From NCBI RefSeq assembly GCF_947072685.1, contig NZ_CAMTIK010000008.1, forward strand, positions 39,795 to 103,794: DNA of 64,000 bases. The letters run 5' to 3'. Numbering within the stretch: position 1 is the first letter of the stretch; every line of letters starts with the position of its first letter. Positions 34,774 to 44,610 of this stretch are shown here, piece after piece. This DNA comes from an uncultured Cetobacterium sp. (lineage in GTDB: Bacteria; Fusobacteriota; Fusobacteriia; Fusobacteriales; Fusobacteriaceae). Below the pieces are notes generated by a model. It was given only the letters and a program-made list of their open reading frames with translations, was not told the DNA's origin and made no database searches. A program made the position numbers and the translations under genes.

Positions 34774-35192
34774 ATATTATGGAGATAATGAAAAGAATAC
34801 CACATAGATACCCGTTCTTATTGGTAGATAGAATTTTAGAAATGGATAAAGAGGCTCAAACAATAAGAGGTTTAAAGAATGTTACAATAAATGAGCAGTT
34901 TTTTAATGGACATTTCCCAGGACATCCAATTATGCCAGGGGTTTTAATAGTTGAAGGAATGGCTCAATGTTTAGGTGTTTTAGTTTTAGATGATACTGAA
35001 GGCAAAGTTCCTTATTTTGCAGCAATTGAGAATGTGAAGTTTAAAGCACCAGTAAGACCAGGAGATCAGGTTATATATGAAGTAAAAGTAGATAAATTAA
35101 GAAGAAACATAGTAAAAGCTACAGGAGTAGCAAAAGTAGATGGGAAAGTGGTGACAGAGTCATCGTTTACATTTACCATTATGGATAAATAG
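34767..35192 (+). CDS. fabZ: 3-hydroxyacyl-[acyl-carrier-protein] dehydratase
   Basis: The protein has 141 residues, full length. The hot-dog fold has IPHRYPFLLVDRI, the catalytic FPGHPIMPGVLIVEGMAQ (His and Glu) and KFKAPVRPGDQ. It dehydrates hydroxyacyl-ACP in fatty acid synthesis. Its position between lpxC and lpxA links fatty acid supply and lipid A synthesis, since both compete for hydroxyacyl-ACP. It is translationally coupled to lpxC. Confidence 0.97.
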   Translation: MLDIMEIMKRIPHRYPFLLVDRILEMDKEAQTIRGLKNVTINEQFFNGHFPGHPIMPGVLIVEGMAQCLGVLVLDDTEGKVPYFAAIENVKFKAPVRPGDQVIYEVKVDKLRRNIVKATGVAKVDGKVVTESSFTFTIMDK

Positions 35193-35211
35193 AGAGTAGG
35201 GTGAAAAAATA

Positions 35212-35985
35212 GTGATTGAAATTCATAGCACTGCTATAGTTGAAGATGGAGCAAAACTAGAATCTGGAGTGAAAATAGGTGCTTTTTGTATAGTAGGAAA
35301 AGATGTAACAATAGGAAAAAATACTGTATTACAATCTCATGTTGTAGTTGAAGGGATAACAGAGATAGGAGAAAATAACACAATATATTCGTTTGTATCT
35401 ATTGGAAAAGCATCTCAAGACTTGAAGTATAAGGATGAACCAACTAAAACTATAATAGGAAATAACAACAGCATAAGAGAGTTTGTTACAATTCATAGAG
35501 GGACAGATGATAGATGGGAAACAAGAATTGGAGACAATAATCTATTGATGGCTTATGTTCACGTGGCTCACGATGTTATAGTGGGAAATCATTGTATATT
35601 AGCTAACGGAGTTACTCTGGCAGGACATGTTACAGTAGATGATTTTGTTATAATAGGTGGATTGACACCAGTACATCAATTTTGTAGAATAGGATCATAT
35701 TCTATGACAGGTGGTGGGAGTGCAATTAATCAGGATATATGTCCATTTGTTATGGCTGAAGGGAATAAGGCTGCAATAAGAGGATTGAATAGCGTTGGAC
35801 TTAGAAGAAAGGGATTTTCTGATGAGGAACGTTCAAATATAAAAAAAGCGTATAAAATTATATTTAGAAATGGAACTCCTTTAAAAGAAGCTTTAATAGA
35901 GTTACAAGAAGGATTTTCAGAAGATAAAAATATAAAGTATCTTGTAGAATTTATAAAAGGAAGCAATAGGGGGATTACAAGATAA
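35212..35985 (+). CDS. lpxA: UDP-N-acetylglucosamine O-acyltransferase
   Basis: The protein has 257 residues. It forms a left-handed beta helix of hexapeptide repeats (IHSTAIVEDGAKLESGVKIG, AFCIVGKDVTIGKNTVL), with the catalytic histidine in MAYVHVAHDVIVG and the signature GGLTPVHQFCRIGSYSMTGG. It transfers hydroxyacyl from ACP to UDP-GlcNAc, the first step of lipid A synthesis. The start is GTG, preceded by a GGGTG-containing ribosome site. The stop overlaps the lpxI start by one base (TAATG). Confidence 0.96.
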   Translation: MIEIHSTAIVEDGAKLESGVKIGAFCIVGKDVTIGKNTVLQSHVVVEGITEIGENNTIYSFVSIGKASQDLKYKDEPTKTIIGNNNSIREFVTIHRGTDDRWETRIGDNNLLMAYVHVAHDVIVGNHCILANGVTLAGHVTVDDFVIIGGLTPVHQFCRIGSYSMTGGGSAINQDICPFVMAEGNKAAIRGLNSVGLRRKGFSDEERSNIKKAYKIIFRNGTPLKEALIELQEGFSEDKNIKYLVEFIKGSNRGITR

Positions 35986-36788
35986 TGAAAAAAGTTGGAA
36001 TAATAGTAGGTAACGGAAAGTTACCTCTATATTTCCTTAAAGAAGCGCAAGCTCAGGATATAGAGGTGTATATAATAGGACTTTTTGATACGATTGAAAA
36101 TGAAATAAAGGAATATAAAAATTATAAAGAATTTAATATAGGACAGATAGGAGAGATAACAAAGTATCTATTATTAAATGATATATTAGAAGTGGTAATG
36201 CTTGGGAAGGTAGAAAAATCAGTTCTTTTTCAGGAGATGAAATTAGATTATTTTGGGGAAGAACTGATGAAAAAACTACCGGATAAAAAAGATGAGACAC
36301 TTCTTTTTGGTGTTATCTCTTTTTTAAGATTGAATAAAATCAAAGTTTTACCACAAAATCACCTGTTAGGAAATATGATGTTTTTAAATAGTTGTTATAC
36401 AAGATTATTGCCAAGTAAACAGGATATGGAAACTATAAAAATTGGTATAGAAGCAGCTAAAGCTTTGAGCGAGGTTGATGCAGGTCAAACTGTAGTTTGT
36501 AAAGAATCCTCTGTTGTAGCTTTGGAAGGGATAGAAGGAACTGATAAAACTATAGAAAGAGCGGGAGAATACGCTGGTGAGGGGTGTATTGTTGTAAAAA
36601 TGTCTAGACCCCAACAAGATATGAGGGTGGATATACCTGCAGTGGGGATAGAAACTATAAAAAAAGCAATAGATATAAAAGCAAAAGGGATAGTTGCAGA
36701 AGCTGGAAAAATGCTATTTTTAGATTCTAAAGAATGTATTGAACTAGCTGAAAAAAACAATATCTTTATTATTGGAGTGAAAATATGA
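35985..36788 (+). CDS. lpxI: UDP-2,3-diacylglucosamine pyrophosphatase, LpxI type
   Basis: The protein has 267 residues. Family features include VGIIVGNGKLPLYFLKEAQA, VVMLGKVEKSVLF, VVCKESSVVALEGIEGTDKT and the late CIVVKMSRPQQDMRVDIPAVG. LpxI produces lipid X by hydrolysing UDP-diacylglucosamine with attack on the alpha phosphate, replacing the unrelated LpxH of E. coli. It lies between lpxA and lpxB and overlaps lpxB by ATGA. No LpxH-like gene is in the window. Confidence 0.94.
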   Translation: MKKVGIIVGNGKLPLYFLKEAQAQDIEVYIIGLFDTIENEIKEYKNYKEFNIGQIGEITKYLLLNDILEVVMLGKVEKSVLFQEMKLDYFGEELMKKLPDKKDETLLFGVISFLRLNKIKVLPQNHLLGNMMFLNSCYTRLLPSKQDMETIKIGIEAAKALSEVDAGQTVVCKESSVVALEGIEGTDKTIERAGEYAGEGCIVVKMSRPQQDMRVDIPAVGIETIKKAIDIKAKGIVAEAGKMLFLDSKECIELAEKNNIFIIGVKI

Positions 36789-37855
36789 AAATATTTGTTT
36801 CGACAGGAGAAGTATCGGGAGATTTGCACTTATCCTATTTAGTTAAAGAAGCCAAAAGTTTAGATGAAAGTGCAAGGTTTTATGGCGTTGCAGGAAAGCA
36901 TTGTAAAGAAGTGGGAGTAGAGATCATACAGGATATTGATGAACTTGCTATCATGGGATTTACTGAGGCTATAAAAAAATATAATTTTTTAAAGAATAAG
37001 GCCAAAGAGTACATTGGATTTATAAAGCGTGAGAATATAAAAAAAGTTATAATGGTAGACTATGGAGGATTTAATCTAAAGTTTTTAGAGATGTTAAAAA
37101 GTGAGATTAAAGATATAGAAGTGTTTTATTATATTCCACCCAAACTTTGGATTTGGGGAGAAAAACGGATAGAAAAGCTAAAATTAGCAGATCATATCAT
37201 GGTAATATTTCCTTGGGAAGTGGAGTTTTATAAAAAGCATGGACTTGAAGTAGTTTATTATGGAAATCCTTTCACAGAGAGATATAAAAATGTAAAACAT
37301 AAAGGTAATAAAATTTTACTGCTACCAGGAAGTAGAAAACAGGAGATAAAATCGTTAATTCCTGATATACTTGAAGTAGTAAAAAGAAACCCAAACCAAA
37401 AATATCTTTTAAAATTATCATCAAATGACCATTTAAAATGGATAGATGAGAATTTAGAAAGTTATTCAAACTTAGAGGTAAATTGCATAATAAGCTTAAA
37501 AGAGGCTGTAGAGGAGAGTAGGCTTGCGATTGCAGCATCTGGAACAGTAACTTTAGAATTAGCACTACTTGGAATGCCAACTATAGTGATTTATAAAACT
37601 AATTTTTTTAATTACTTTATAGCTAAATATATTTTGAAGGTAGGATTTGTATCACTTCCAAATTTAACTCTAAATGAGGAAGTTTTTCCAGAGTTACTTC
37701 AAAAAAAATGTAATCCTGATGAAATAGAAAAAAATATGATAAATATTTTAGAAAATTTAAACTTTGTTCAAGAAAAAATTCAAAAAATAAGAGAGAAGCT
37801 TTCTGGAAATGAGATTACAAAACAGTATGCTGAATTTTTATTGAAAGGAAAATAA
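36785..37855 (+). CDS. lpxB: Lipid-A-disaccharide synthase
   Basis: The protein has 356 residues. It shows FVSTGEVSGDLHLSYLV, FYGVAGKHC, VDYGGFNLKFLEMLK, YYIPPKLWIWGEKR, and LLPGSRKQEIKSL, followed by AIAASGTVTLELALLGMP. It joins lipid X with UDP-diacylglucosamine to form the disaccharide core. It overlaps lpxI by four bases and is one base before the ABC exporter. The length is a little below the usual 380. Confidence 0.95.
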   Translation: MKIFVSTGEVSGDLHLSYLVKEAKSLDESARFYGVAGKHCKEVGVEIIQDIDELAIMGFTEAIKKYNFLKNKAKEYIGFIKRENIKKVIMVDYGGFNLKFLEMLKSEIKDIEVFYYIPPKLWIWGEKRIEKLKLADHIMVIFPWEVEFYKKHGLEVVYYGNPFTERYKNVKHKGNKILLLPGSRKQEIKSLIPDILEVVKRNPNQKYLLKLSSNDHLKWIDENLESYSNLEVNCIISLKEAVEESRLAIAASGTVTLELALLGMPTIVIYKTNFFNYFIAKYILKVGFVSLPNLTLNEEVFPELLQKKCNPDEIEKNMINILENLNFVQEKIQKIREKLSGNEITKQYAEFLLKGK

Positions 37856-37856
37856 A

Positions 37857-39698
37857 ATGGAAAAAATAAATAAATTTGACAAGAAAATAATGGGGTTGTT
37901 TAAGAATAAATCTTTAAACACTTTCTTGAAATATAGTTTGAAATATAAAGGAGCTATGGTTGGAGTGATAATACTTTCAACAATAACTTCTCTTATGAGT
38001 GCAGTTCCTGCATGGTTAAGCAAATATTTGATAGATGATGTTTTAGTGAAAAAGAATGCCCAGATGATGATGATGGTTATAGGAGCTATTTTTGCTTCAA
38101 CAATTTTAAAAGTTATAACAAACTATTTTGCTGATATATCATCAGGCTATATAACAGAAAAGATAAGAAGAGATATAAAAGTTGATGTTTTTACACATCT
38201 TCAAAAACTTCCAATAGCTTATTTTAAACAGAATAAGCTAGGAGATATTATGGCAAGACTTTCTGGAGATTCAACAACTCTTGGAAGAATAGGATTTATG
38301 TTGTTTGATATGCTTAAAGAGTTTATAACTGTTCTAGCACTTCTTGTAAGAATGTTTCAGGTGGATATAATACTAGCTCTGATATCTTTAACTGTTTTAC
38401 CTGCAATTTTATCAATGGTAAAAAAATATACTAAAAAAATTAGAAAATCAGGAAGAGTTAGACAAGACACGGTAGGAGATGTAACAGCTTTTGTACAAGA
38501 GGCTCTATCGGGTGTTTCAGTTATAAAAGGATTTAATAGAAGTGATAAAATAATTGATAGATATAAGAGTGTAACTCAGGAAGAATTTGATAAGATATAT
38601 AAAACTACGAAAATAAAAGCAAAAATATCTCCTATAAATGAGGTTTTAGCAACAATAATGATTCTTTTAGTGGCTTCATATGGAGGGTATCAAATTATAG
38701 TAGTTCAAAGTATGACACCCGGAGATTTGATCTCTTTCATCACAGCGATAGGACTTATGCAACAGCCGTTAAAAACTTTAATTAAGAGAAACAGTGAGCT
38801 TCAGGAAGCACTTCCTTCGGCAGATAGAGTTATTGAAATATTTGATGTACCATTAGAACCAGATCATATTGGTGAGATATTAAGACCAGTACCTGAAATT
38901 ATTGAAAAAATTAGCTTTAAAGATGTAGATTTTAAATATGATGATGGGGAAGAAAATGTGTTGAAAAAGTTTACTTTAAATGTGAAAGCAGGAGAAGTTG
39001 TAGCTCTAGTAGGGAAAAGTGGAAGTGGGAAAACAACACTTGTAAATCTTTTACCAAGATATTATGATATTACAGGTGGAAGCATAAAAATAAATAAAAT
39101 TGATATAAGAGAGATATCTTTAGAAAAATATAGAAATCATATAGGGATAGTTCCGCAAGAAACATTTTTATTTAGTGGAACAATAGGTGAGAACATAGGA
39201 TTTGGCAAGGATAAAGTGTCTCAAGAAGAGATAGAAAACGCTTCTAAAATGGCGAATGCGTATGACTTTATAATGGAATTACCAAATCAGTTTGAAACTG
39301 AAGTAGGAGAGAGAGGAATTCTTCTATCTGGAGGACAAAAACAAAGAATAGCGATAGCTAGAGCTTTAATTCAAAATCCAAGTATAATGATACTAGATGA
39401 AGCAACATCTGCTCTTGATACAGAATCAGAAAGACTTGTGCAAGAGGCTTTAGATAAATTGATGCAAGGAAGAACAACTTTTGTTATAGCTCATAGATTA
39501 TCGACGATAATAAACGCTGACAAAATAGTTGTAATGGAAAATGGAGAGATAAAAGAGGTTGGAAATCATCAAGAACTTCTTAAAAAAGATGGGATTTATA
39601 GAAAACTTTATGAGATTCAATTTGGAAAAGCACAGCCAATAGAAACGGCACAGCTCATAGAGAATGGTAGTTTAGAAGAGTTAGAACAGTATATATAG
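37857..39698 (+). CDS. MsbA-like lipid A-flipping ABC exporter
   Basis: The protein has 613 residues. An N-terminal six-helix exporter domain precedes a nucleotide-binding domain. Landmarks are [14 protein letters not shown], the coupling region [20 protein letters not shown], Walker [14 protein letters not shown], signature LLSGGQKQR, Walker [13 protein letters not shown] and HRLSTI. Its location directly after lpxB argues for transport of lipid A precursors across the inner membrane. A multidrug role cannot be excluded by sequence. The ATG follows the lpxB stop by one base; AAAGGAAAATAA provides the ribosome site. Confidence 0.87.
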   Translation: MEKINKFDKKIMGLFKNKSLNTFLKYSLKYKGAMVGVIILSTITSLMSAVPAWLSKYLIDDVLVKKNAQMMMMVIGAIFASTILKVITNYFADISSGYITEKIRRDIKVDVFTHLQKLPIAYFKQNKLGDIMARLSGDSTTLGRIGFMLFDMLKEFITVLALLVRMFQVDIILALISLTVLPAILSMVKKYTKKIRKSGRVRQDTVGDVTAFVQEALSGVSVIKGFNRSDKIIDRYKSVTQEEFDKIYKTTKIKAKISPINEVLATIMILLVASYGGYQIIVVQSMTPGDLISFITAIGLMQQPLKTLIKRNSELQEALPSADRVIEIFDVPLEPDHIGEILRPVPEIIEKISFKDVDFKYDDGEENVLKKFTLNVKAGEVVALVGKSGSGKTTLVNLLPRYYDITGGSIKINKIDIREISLEKYRNHIGIVPQETFLFSGTIGENIGFGKDKVSQEEIENASKMANAYDFIMELPNQFETEVGERGILLSGGQKQRIAIARALIQNPSIMILDEATSALDTESERLVQEALDKLMQGRTTFVIAHRLSTIINADKIVVMENGEIKEVGNHQELLKKDGIYRKLYEIQFGKAQPIETAQLIENGSLEELEQYI

Positions 39699-39711
39699 GA
39701 GAGGTAAAAAA

Positions 39712-40443
39712 ATGATAAGACAAGATGGAAGAAAAACAGATGAAAAAAGAGAAGTAAAAATCACTAGAAACTACACAATATATGCAGAAGGATGTGTTTT
39801 AATAGAGGTTGGGCATACAAGGGTTATATGTACTGCAACAGTTGTAGATAAAGTACCCCCATTTTTAAGAAATCAAGGTAAAGGATGGATTACAGCGGAG
39901 TATTCGATGTTACCAAGAGCAACAGGAGAGAGAAATCAAAGGGAAGCTGCTAAAGGGAAACTTGGTGGAAGAACTATGGAAATTCAAAGACTTATAGGAA
40001 GAGCGTTGAGAGCTTGTATCGATTTAGAAAAATTAGGTGAAAGAACTGTTACAATAGATTGTGATGTAATTCAAGCTGATGGTGGAACAAGAACGACAGC
40101 TATAACTGGTGGATTTATAGCTTTAGAGATGGCTATGAGAAGGCTTGTAGAAAAAGGTGTATTGACTGAAAATCCAATAACATCAAATATAGCTGCAATT
40201 TCAGTAGGTGTAGTTAAAGGAACTCCAGTTTTAGATTTAATGTATACTGAGGATTCAGAAGCTGAAGTAGATATGAATGTTATTATGAATGATAAGGGAG
40301 AGTTTGTTGAAATTCAAGGAACTGGAGAGGAAGCTACATTCACAAGAAAAGAGTTAAATAGTCTACTTGATTTAGCTGAAAAAGGAGTTTATGAGCTTAT
40401 AGAAATCCAAAGAAAAGAGATAGAGGAGGAGTTTTCAAAGTAA
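39712..40443 (+). CDS. rph: Ribonuclease PH
   Basis: The protein has 243 residues. It has [37 protein letters not shown], the basic [16 protein letters not shown] and [19 protein letters not shown]. This phosphorolytic 3'-5' exonuclease trims the ends of tRNA and rRNA precursors. It shares the TAATG junction with the next gene; rph-rdgB pairing is common in many bacteria. Confidence 0.96.
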   Translation: MIRQDGRKTDEKREVKITRNYTIYAEGCVLIEVGHTRVICTATVVDKVPPFLRNQGKGWITAEYSMLPRATGERNQREAAKGKLGGRTMEIQRLIGRALRACIDLEKLGERTVTIDCDVIQADGGTRTTAITGGFIALEMAMRRLVEKGVLTENPITSNIAAISVGVVKGTPVLDLMYTEDSEAEVDMNVIMNDKGEFVEIQGTGEEATFTRKELNSLLDLAEKGVYELIEIQRKEIEEEFSK

Positions 40444-41033
40444 TGAAAATATTTTTAGCCACAGGAAATAAAAAGAAAATCGATGAGATGTCAAAAATAT
40501 TAGATGGATTAAAATTTGAAATACTTTCTATAAAAGATGGGATCGAGATTCCTGAGGTTGTAGAAGATGGAGATACTTTTGAGGAAAATTCTAGGAAAAA
40601 AGCTTTAGAGATAGCAAAGTTTACAAATATGATAACAATATCCGATGATTCTGGTCTTTGTGTTGAAGCTTTAGATGGAGCTCCTGGAGTTTATTCAGCA
40701 AGATATGCAGGAGAAGATTCAAGTGATGTAGAAAATAATAAAAAACTAATTGAAAATTTACAAGGTGTAAAAAATAGGAAAGCTAAATTTGTTACGGTTA
40801 TAACTTTAGGTAAACCCAATGGAGAATCGTACTCTTTTAGAGGAGAAATTGAAGGTATAGTTATAGATGAAGCTAGAGGAAAAGATGGATTTGGATATGA
40901 TCCACATTTTTATCTATCAGAATATGATAAAACATTTGCAGAGATGCCTGAAATAAAAAATCAAATCAGCCATAGAGCGAGAGCTTTAAAAGCTTTAAAA
41001 GATGGGATTGATAAAATATTAAATATAGGCTAA
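40443..41033 (+). CDS. rdgB: XTP/dITP pyrophosphatase (RdgB/HAM1)
   Basis: The protein has 196 residues. It shows IFLATGNKKKIDEM, the DGDTFEENSRKKALEIAKF segment, ISDDSGLCVEALDGAPGVYSARYAG, GKDGFGYDPHFY and the C-terminal ISHRARAL. It removes deaminated purine nucleotides such as dITP and XTP. It overlaps rph by one base. Its stop codon is part of the terminator stem. Confidence 0.96.
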   Translation: MKIFLATGNKKKIDEMSKILDGLKFEILSIKDGIEIPEVVEDGDTFEENSRKKALEIAKFTNMITISDDSGLCVEALDGAPGVYSARYAGEDSSDVENNKKLIENLQGVKNRKAKFVTVITLGKPNGESYSFRGEIEGIVIDEARGKDGFGYDPHFYLSEYDKTFAEMPEIKNQISHRARALKALKDGIDKILNIG

Positions 41034-41053
41034 CCTCAGGGTTAGCTTTTTTT
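41029..41053 (+). terminator. Terminator after rdgB
   Basis: GCTAACC and GGTTAGC surround a TCAG loop, followed by seven T. The left arm contains the rdgB stop codon. Confidence 0.88.
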
Positions 41054-41079
41054 AAGAAAAAAATTAGTTAGGAGAAATA

Positions 41080-44000
41080 ATGTATTTAAAAGGTGTAGAA
41101 ATTTATGGATTTAAATCTTTTGGTGAAAGAATAAGAATAGATTTTGATGGCGGAATAACATCAATAGTAGGACCAAATGGAAGTGGAAAATCAAATATAT
41201 TGGATGGAATATTATGGGTTTTAGGGGAGCAATCATATAAAAATATAAGAGCAAAAGAAAGTAAGGATATAATATTTTCAGGTGGAGAAGGGAAAAAAGC
41301 TGCGAGTTATGCAGAGGTATCTTTATTTATTGACAATAAAGATAATTTTTTTCCAATAGAATCAGAAAGCATTAAAATAACAAGAAAAATGTCTCAAAAT
41401 GGAGATAACGACTATTCAATAAATGACAAAAAAGTTAGATTGAAAGATGTAGGGGAGCTATTTTTAGATACAGGTGTTGGAAAGAGTGCTTATTCAGTAA
41501 TTGGACAGGGAAAAGTAGAAAGAATTATCTCATCTTCGAATAAAGAAATAAAAGGGATTATTGAAGAAGCAGCAGGGGTAAAGAAGTTTCAATATAAAAA
41601 ACTAGAGGCAGCAAAAAGATTGGAGAAAGTCCAAAATGAGTTAGAAAAAATAGAGTTAGTTTTAGGAGAAATAGGAGAAAATAGATCAAGAGTTGAGAGA
41701 CAATCTAAAAAAGCTATGGAATATTTGGCTATTAAAGATGAAAAAAATATCCTTCAAAAAGGTGTTTTAACTTTTGATTTCAATTCAAAAACATCAATTA
41801 TTAATTCCGGAGAGAAAGAAAATGAAAGATTAACAAACTCTGTAGGGTACTTAGATGCAGAGGTTAAAAAATGTGAAATCGAGTTAAATAAGATTGAGGA
41901 GAGAAGAAAAGAGCTGTACGTAAAGATTGAAAATTTCTCAGAGAGCAATACGGCTCTTAAATCTGAAATCGAATTTTTAGAAAAAGAAGAGATAAGGGTA
42001 AGAGAAAGACAAACATCTTTTGAAAGAGAGTTGAAGCAAAAAGAGGAAGAGAATGAACTTTTAAATAAGGTTATTTCAAATAAAGATGAAATATTCTCTA
42101 AACTTTTGGAGGAAAAAGCTCGAGTAAAAGAGAGAGTTTTAGAAATAGAGATTAAGAATAAAGAGTTTGAAAAAATTATTGGTGAAAAAGAAGGCATTAA
42201 AAAAGATAAAGAGATTGCTGTTGAGTTAAAAAAAAGAAAGATAATGGATTTAGAGGTTGAAAAGTTAAAATTACTAAATGAAATTGAAAGTTCAACGAGA
42301 AGAATGAAAGGTAGTGAATTTAAAGTAAATTCATTGAAGGAAGAACTTTCTGGATATGATCAAAAAGTTGCGGATAATGGAATTGAAGTTGAAAAGGCAA
42401 CAAAAGATAAAGAACAAAAGTCAAAAGAGCTTAAAGAGACTGAAGAGAGACAGATAAAATTAGAACAAGAAATAAGCGATTTGAGTAAAGATATGAATAA
42501 AGCATCTGAGCTTATAAGAAGTGCAGAGTTCGAAGAGAGAAGATCCTCAGCAAGACTTCAAGGTCTATATAGAGTTCAAGATAGTAATGAAGGCTTCTAT
42601 AAAGGTGTAAAAGAGATTTTAAATGCAAAAATTCAAGGTGTTGAAGGGGCAGTAATATCACTTATAACTGTACCGGAAGACTATCAAAAAGCAATAGAGG
42701 CTGCTATCCCAGGGAATCTACAGGATATAGTTGTGACGACGAGTGAAGTAGCAAAAAATGGAATTCAACTTTTAAAAGAAAAAAAAGCAGGAAGAGCTTC
42801 ATTTTTAGCGCTAGATACAATAAAAATTGGTTCTTTAAGAGATATTCCTAAAAAAAATGGAGTGATTGGAAGAGCATCGGAACTTGTATTAGCAGATAAA
42901 AAATATACAAAAGTTTTAGATATGCTTTTAGGAAATATTTTAATTGTTGAAAATACAGATACAGCTTTAAATATTTTAAAAGAAAATAGTTTTGGTGGAA
43001 ATATAGTTACGCTTTCTGGAGAGTTACTTAGCTCAAGAGGGAGAATAACTGGAGGAGAAAGTGGAAACTCAATAGTAAGTCAAATTTTTGAAAGAAAAAA
43101 AGAGATAAAAAGTCTGGAAGAGACAGTGACTGATTTAAGTTCTAAGCTTAAAATTTGGAATGAAAAGATTGAAGTAATGAATAAAAATCTTGAAAAGTAT
43201 GAGGATGAGATAGGTGGTATAGATGCCTTAGAGGATTCTCTTAGAAGACAAACTAAGCTGGCAGAAGAACTCTATAAAGATTTGAAAGAAAAAGGACAAA
43301 AGATAGAAAAAGAACGAAGAGTTATTGAGATAGAGATAAAAGAGGAAGAGAACTATAGTGTTGAATACGCTAAGAGGGTTGAGAGTTCTCAAAGTGAAAA
43401 AGGGATTACAGAAAAAATAGTTTCCGAATTAAAGGATGAACTAGATACAGAGAATAATCATATTCAGAATTTAAATTCAGATATAAGTATACTGAGAAAT
43501 GAGTTTTCAGATATCAGAATACTTTATTTGAATAGTCAGGATAGATTTAGCCAGATAGAAAAAGAAGAACTTAAAGAGAAATTTGAAAAACAAGAACAAA
43601 TAGATAAAAAAGAAAAAATATTAAAAATTATTGAAGAAATAAAAAAAGAACTTGAAAAATTACAAGAAAAGGCTCATACTATAAGTGAAGAGATAAAAAA
43701 TAAAAATATGAAGTTTGAAAATGAAAACCAAGAACTAAAGGAGATGAAAAAAGAGGATCATCTCTTGGAAGAAAAATCAAAGGAACTTATAAGAAACTCA
43801 AGAGAATTTGAAACTAATCTATTTAAAGAAAAAGAAATTTTAAATAGAGAGATTGAGAGAAAAGAGAGAATAACAAAAGAAATAGATGAAATTCTACTAC
43901 AACTAGAAGAACTTTTAGAAGTTGAAGGAGTAGTTTTATCAGATGAGGATTTGAAATCTAGTAGATCTAAAGTTAGAGAACTTGAGATTAAATTAAAGAA

Positions 44001-44595
44001 TTTTGACTCAGTTAATCTACTTTCAATAGAGGAGTTTAAAGAGTTAGATAATAAATATAAGTTCATAGACCTTCAAAGAGAGGATTTAGTAAAAGGTGAA
44101 AAAAGTTTATCTCTATTAATAAAAGATATTGATGAAACAATAGAGAAAAAATTTTATGAAGCTTATGAGGAAATCAATAAAAACTTTAATGAAATGTGTA
44201 TAGAAACACTGGATAATTCAGAGGGAAATCTTTCTCTTCATAACGGAGAAGATTTTGCAAATTGTGGAGTGGAAATATCTGTAAAGTATAAAAATAAAAA
44301 AAGACAGGCCTTGTCGCTTTTATCGGGTGGAGAGAAATCAATGGTTGCTATAGCCTTTATAATGGCAATATTTATGTATAAACCAAGTCCGTTCACTTTC
44401 TTAGATGAGATTGAAGCAGCTTTAGATGAAAAAAACACAAGAAAATTAATAGGAAAGTTAAAAGAGTTTACAGATAGGTCTCAATTTATACTTATAACAC
44501 ATAATAAAGAAACAATGAAAGCCTCGGATTCTCTATATGGAGTAACAATGAATAAAAAAATAGGAATCTCTAAGTTAGTTCCGGTAAAAATTTAG
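41080..44595 (+). CDS. smc: Chromosome partition protein SMC
   Basis: The protein has 1171 residues, typical for SMC. The N-terminal head has GFKSFGERIRIDFDGGITSI and Walker A GPNGSGKSNILDG. Two long charged coiled-coil arms flank a hinge at about residues 500-640 (FYKGVKEILNAKIQGVEG, IPGNLQDIVVTTSEVAK). The C-terminal head has the signature LSLLSGGEKSMVAIAF and Walker B FTFLDEIEAALDE. With ScpA (11951-12628) and ScpB it condenses and separates chromosomes. Here it follows a terminator with only a 26-bp gap and no clear promoter, and it is 15 bp upstream of lpxK. Confidence 0.97.
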   Translation: MYLKGVEIYGFKSFGERIRIDFDGGITSIVGPNGSGKSNILDGILWVLGEQSYKNIRAKESKDIIFSGGEGKKAASYAEVSLFIDNKDNFFPIESESIKITRKMSQNGDNDYSINDKKVRLKDVGELFLDTGVGKSAYSVIGQGKVERIISSSNKEIKGIIEEAAGVKKFQYKKLEAAKRLEKVQNELEKIELVLGEIGENRSRVERQSKKAMEYLAIKDEKNILQKGVLTFDFNSKTSIINSGEKENERLTNSVGYLDAEVKKCEIELNKIEERRKELYVKIENFSESNTALKSEIEFLEKEEIRVRERQTSFERELKQKEEENELLNKVISNKDEIFSKLLEEKARVKERVLEIEIKNKEFEKIIGEKEGIKKDKEIAVELKKRKIMDLEVEKLKLLNEIESSTRRMKGSEFKVNSLKEELSGYDQKVADNGIEVEKATKDKEQKSKELKETEERQIKLEQEISDLSKDMNKASELIRSAEFEERRSSARLQGLYRVQDSNEGFYKGVKEILNAKIQGVEGAVISLITVPEDYQKAIEAAIPGNLQDIVVTTSEVAKNGIQLLKEKKAGRASFLALDTIKIGSLRDIPKKNGVIGRASELVLADKKYTKVLDMLLGNILIVENTDTALNILKENSFGGNIVTLSGELLSSRGRITGGESGNSIVSQIFERKKEIKSLEETVTDLSSKLKIWNEKIEVMNKNLEKYEDEIGGIDALEDSLRRQTKLAEELYKDLKEKGQKIEKERRVIEIEIKEEENYSVEYAKRVESSQSEKGITEKIVSELKDELDTENNHIQNLNSDISILRNEFSDIRILYLNSQDRFSQIEKEELKEKFEKQEQIDKKEKILKIIEEIKKELEKLQEKAHTISEEIKNKNMKFENENQELKEMKKEDHLLEEKSKELIRNSREFETNLFKEKEILNREIERKERITKEIDEILLQLEELLEVEGVVLSDEDLKSSRSKVRELEIKLKNFDSVNLLSIEEFKELDNKYKFIDLQREDLVKGEKSLSLLIKDIDETIEKKFYEAYEEINKNFNEMCIETLDNSEGNLSLHNGEDFANCGVEISVKYKNKKRQALSLLSGGEKSMVAIAFIMAIFMYKPSPFTFLDEIEAALDEKNTRKLIGKLKEFTDRSQFILITHNKETMKASDSLYGVTMNKKIGISKLVPVKI

Positions 44596-44610
44596 TAAAG
44601 AGAGGAAAAA